64,000 bases of DNA from Sungkyunkwania multivorans. GTDB lineage: Bacteria > Bacteroidota > Bacteroidia > Flavobacteriales > Flavobacteriaceae. The DNA is taken from NCBI RefSeq assembly GCF_042675645.1, contig NZ_JBHTJH010000017.1:806001-870000 (forward strand), read 5' to 3'. Made by a program: the position numbers and the translations under genes. The stretch's first letter is position 1. Each line of letters starts with the position of its first letter. The notes under the pieces are model-generated. The model worked only from the letters and a program-made list of their open reading frames with translations, was not told where the DNA came from and did not search any database. Of the stretch, positions 63,931 through 64,000 are shown piece after piece.

Positions 63931-64000
63931 TTGAAAGAAAAGATCATAAAAAATGCTATTGCACTCTTTAACGAACACAGTATTTCCAGTGTTTCGATGA
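63931..64000 (+). CDS. TetR-family regulator, partial (N-terminus only)
   Basis: Open frame to the right edge from TTG 63931; no ATG is in frame upstream before a stop. The visible residues (KEKIIKNAIALFNEHSISSVSM) match helix 1-2 of a TetR DNA-binding domain. It is preceded by a promoter box and a 26-bp palindrome, in keeping with autoregulation. Targets cannot be named. Confidence 0.7.
   Translation, partial: MKEKIIKNAIALFNEHSISSVSM

Noticed and set aside
1..64000. CRISPR array, tRNA, rRNA, insertion sequence or prophage
   Set aside because: I saw no regular spaced repeats, tRNA-like cloverleaf, rRNA sequence, transposase or phage structural gene in the window.

Overview
The window looks like a chromosomal segment of a marine-type Flavobacteriaceae bacterium (Bacteroidota). 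The evidence is several SusC/SusD pairs, a type IX secretion C-terminal tail, TAnnTTTG (-7) promoter boxes, lipoproteins with Bacteroidota-style signal peptides, and a mevalonate-pathway cluster next to a UbiA prenyltransferase. I see no rRNA, tRNA, CRISPR array or insertion sequence. Almost all of the DNA is coding.

Left third (1-25040, minus strand). Transcription runs right to left. The first unit is SusC2, SusD2, a SusE-like protein, a SusF-like protein with three C-terminal repeats, and a secreted GH13 alpha-amylase with a type IX tail, ending in a terminator at about 14486-14513. The second unit is SusC1-SusD1, ending in a terminator at about 9525-9557. A third set follows: two large FG-GAP/ASPIC-UnbV lipoproteins, a vanadium-haloperoxidase-like lipoprotein, a membrane-anchored SRPBCC/GyrI-like protein, and a propeller-like lipoprotein cut by the window edge. 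Both SusC genes carry the same 14-base motif, AACGTTTTCGTGTT, exactly 57 bp upstream of matching -7-like boxes. This fits control of both transport units by the neighbouring LacI-family regulator.

Centre-left (25268-37219, plus strand). This is the other arm of an alpha-glucan (starch/maltodextrin) utilisation locus: LacI regulator, MFS maltose-type permease, beta-phosphoglucomutase, GH65 maltose phosphorylase, SusA-like GH13, GH31 alpha-glucosidase and a second GH13 lipoprotein. Inferred flow: the secreted and surface amylase and SusE/F/D proteins capture starch, SusC imports oligosaccharides, the GH13 and GH31 enzymes trim them in the periplasm, the permease imports maltose, and the phosphorylase with PgmB yields glucose plus glucose 6-phosphate.

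Centre (37335-48138). Housekeeping and small-function genes: GDPD lipoprotein, HI0933-family flavoprotein, DUF1697, an NTF2-like secreted protein, TspO, an isoprenoid set (mvaD, mevalonate kinase, UbiA), a nitrilase, a pseudouridine synthase, and a RimB-RimK fusion. Right part (48095-64000): a six-gene minus-strand operon joining an FAD oxidoreductase and a polyferredoxin membrane protein to three envelope glycosyltransferases; a plus-strand operon of DUF547, OM barrel, GH113-like lipoprotein and a single-POTRA Omp85-like protein; then GNAT, a beta-hydroxyacid dehydrogenase, an AraC regulator, a TIGR04283-like glycosyltransferase, a second DUF547 protein, and the start of a TetR gene with a 26-bp palindromic operator.

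The most unusual signal is a set of short palindromic (REP-like) elements scattered through the window. Three of them sit in frame inside protein genes (about 38830-38892, 48673-48735 and 62371-62515) and add extra peptide segments without breaking the reading frame. Another supplies a gene's stop codon (53927-53929). This resembles the palindromic-element insertions described in Rickettsia. I cannot tell from one window how widespread it is in this genome.
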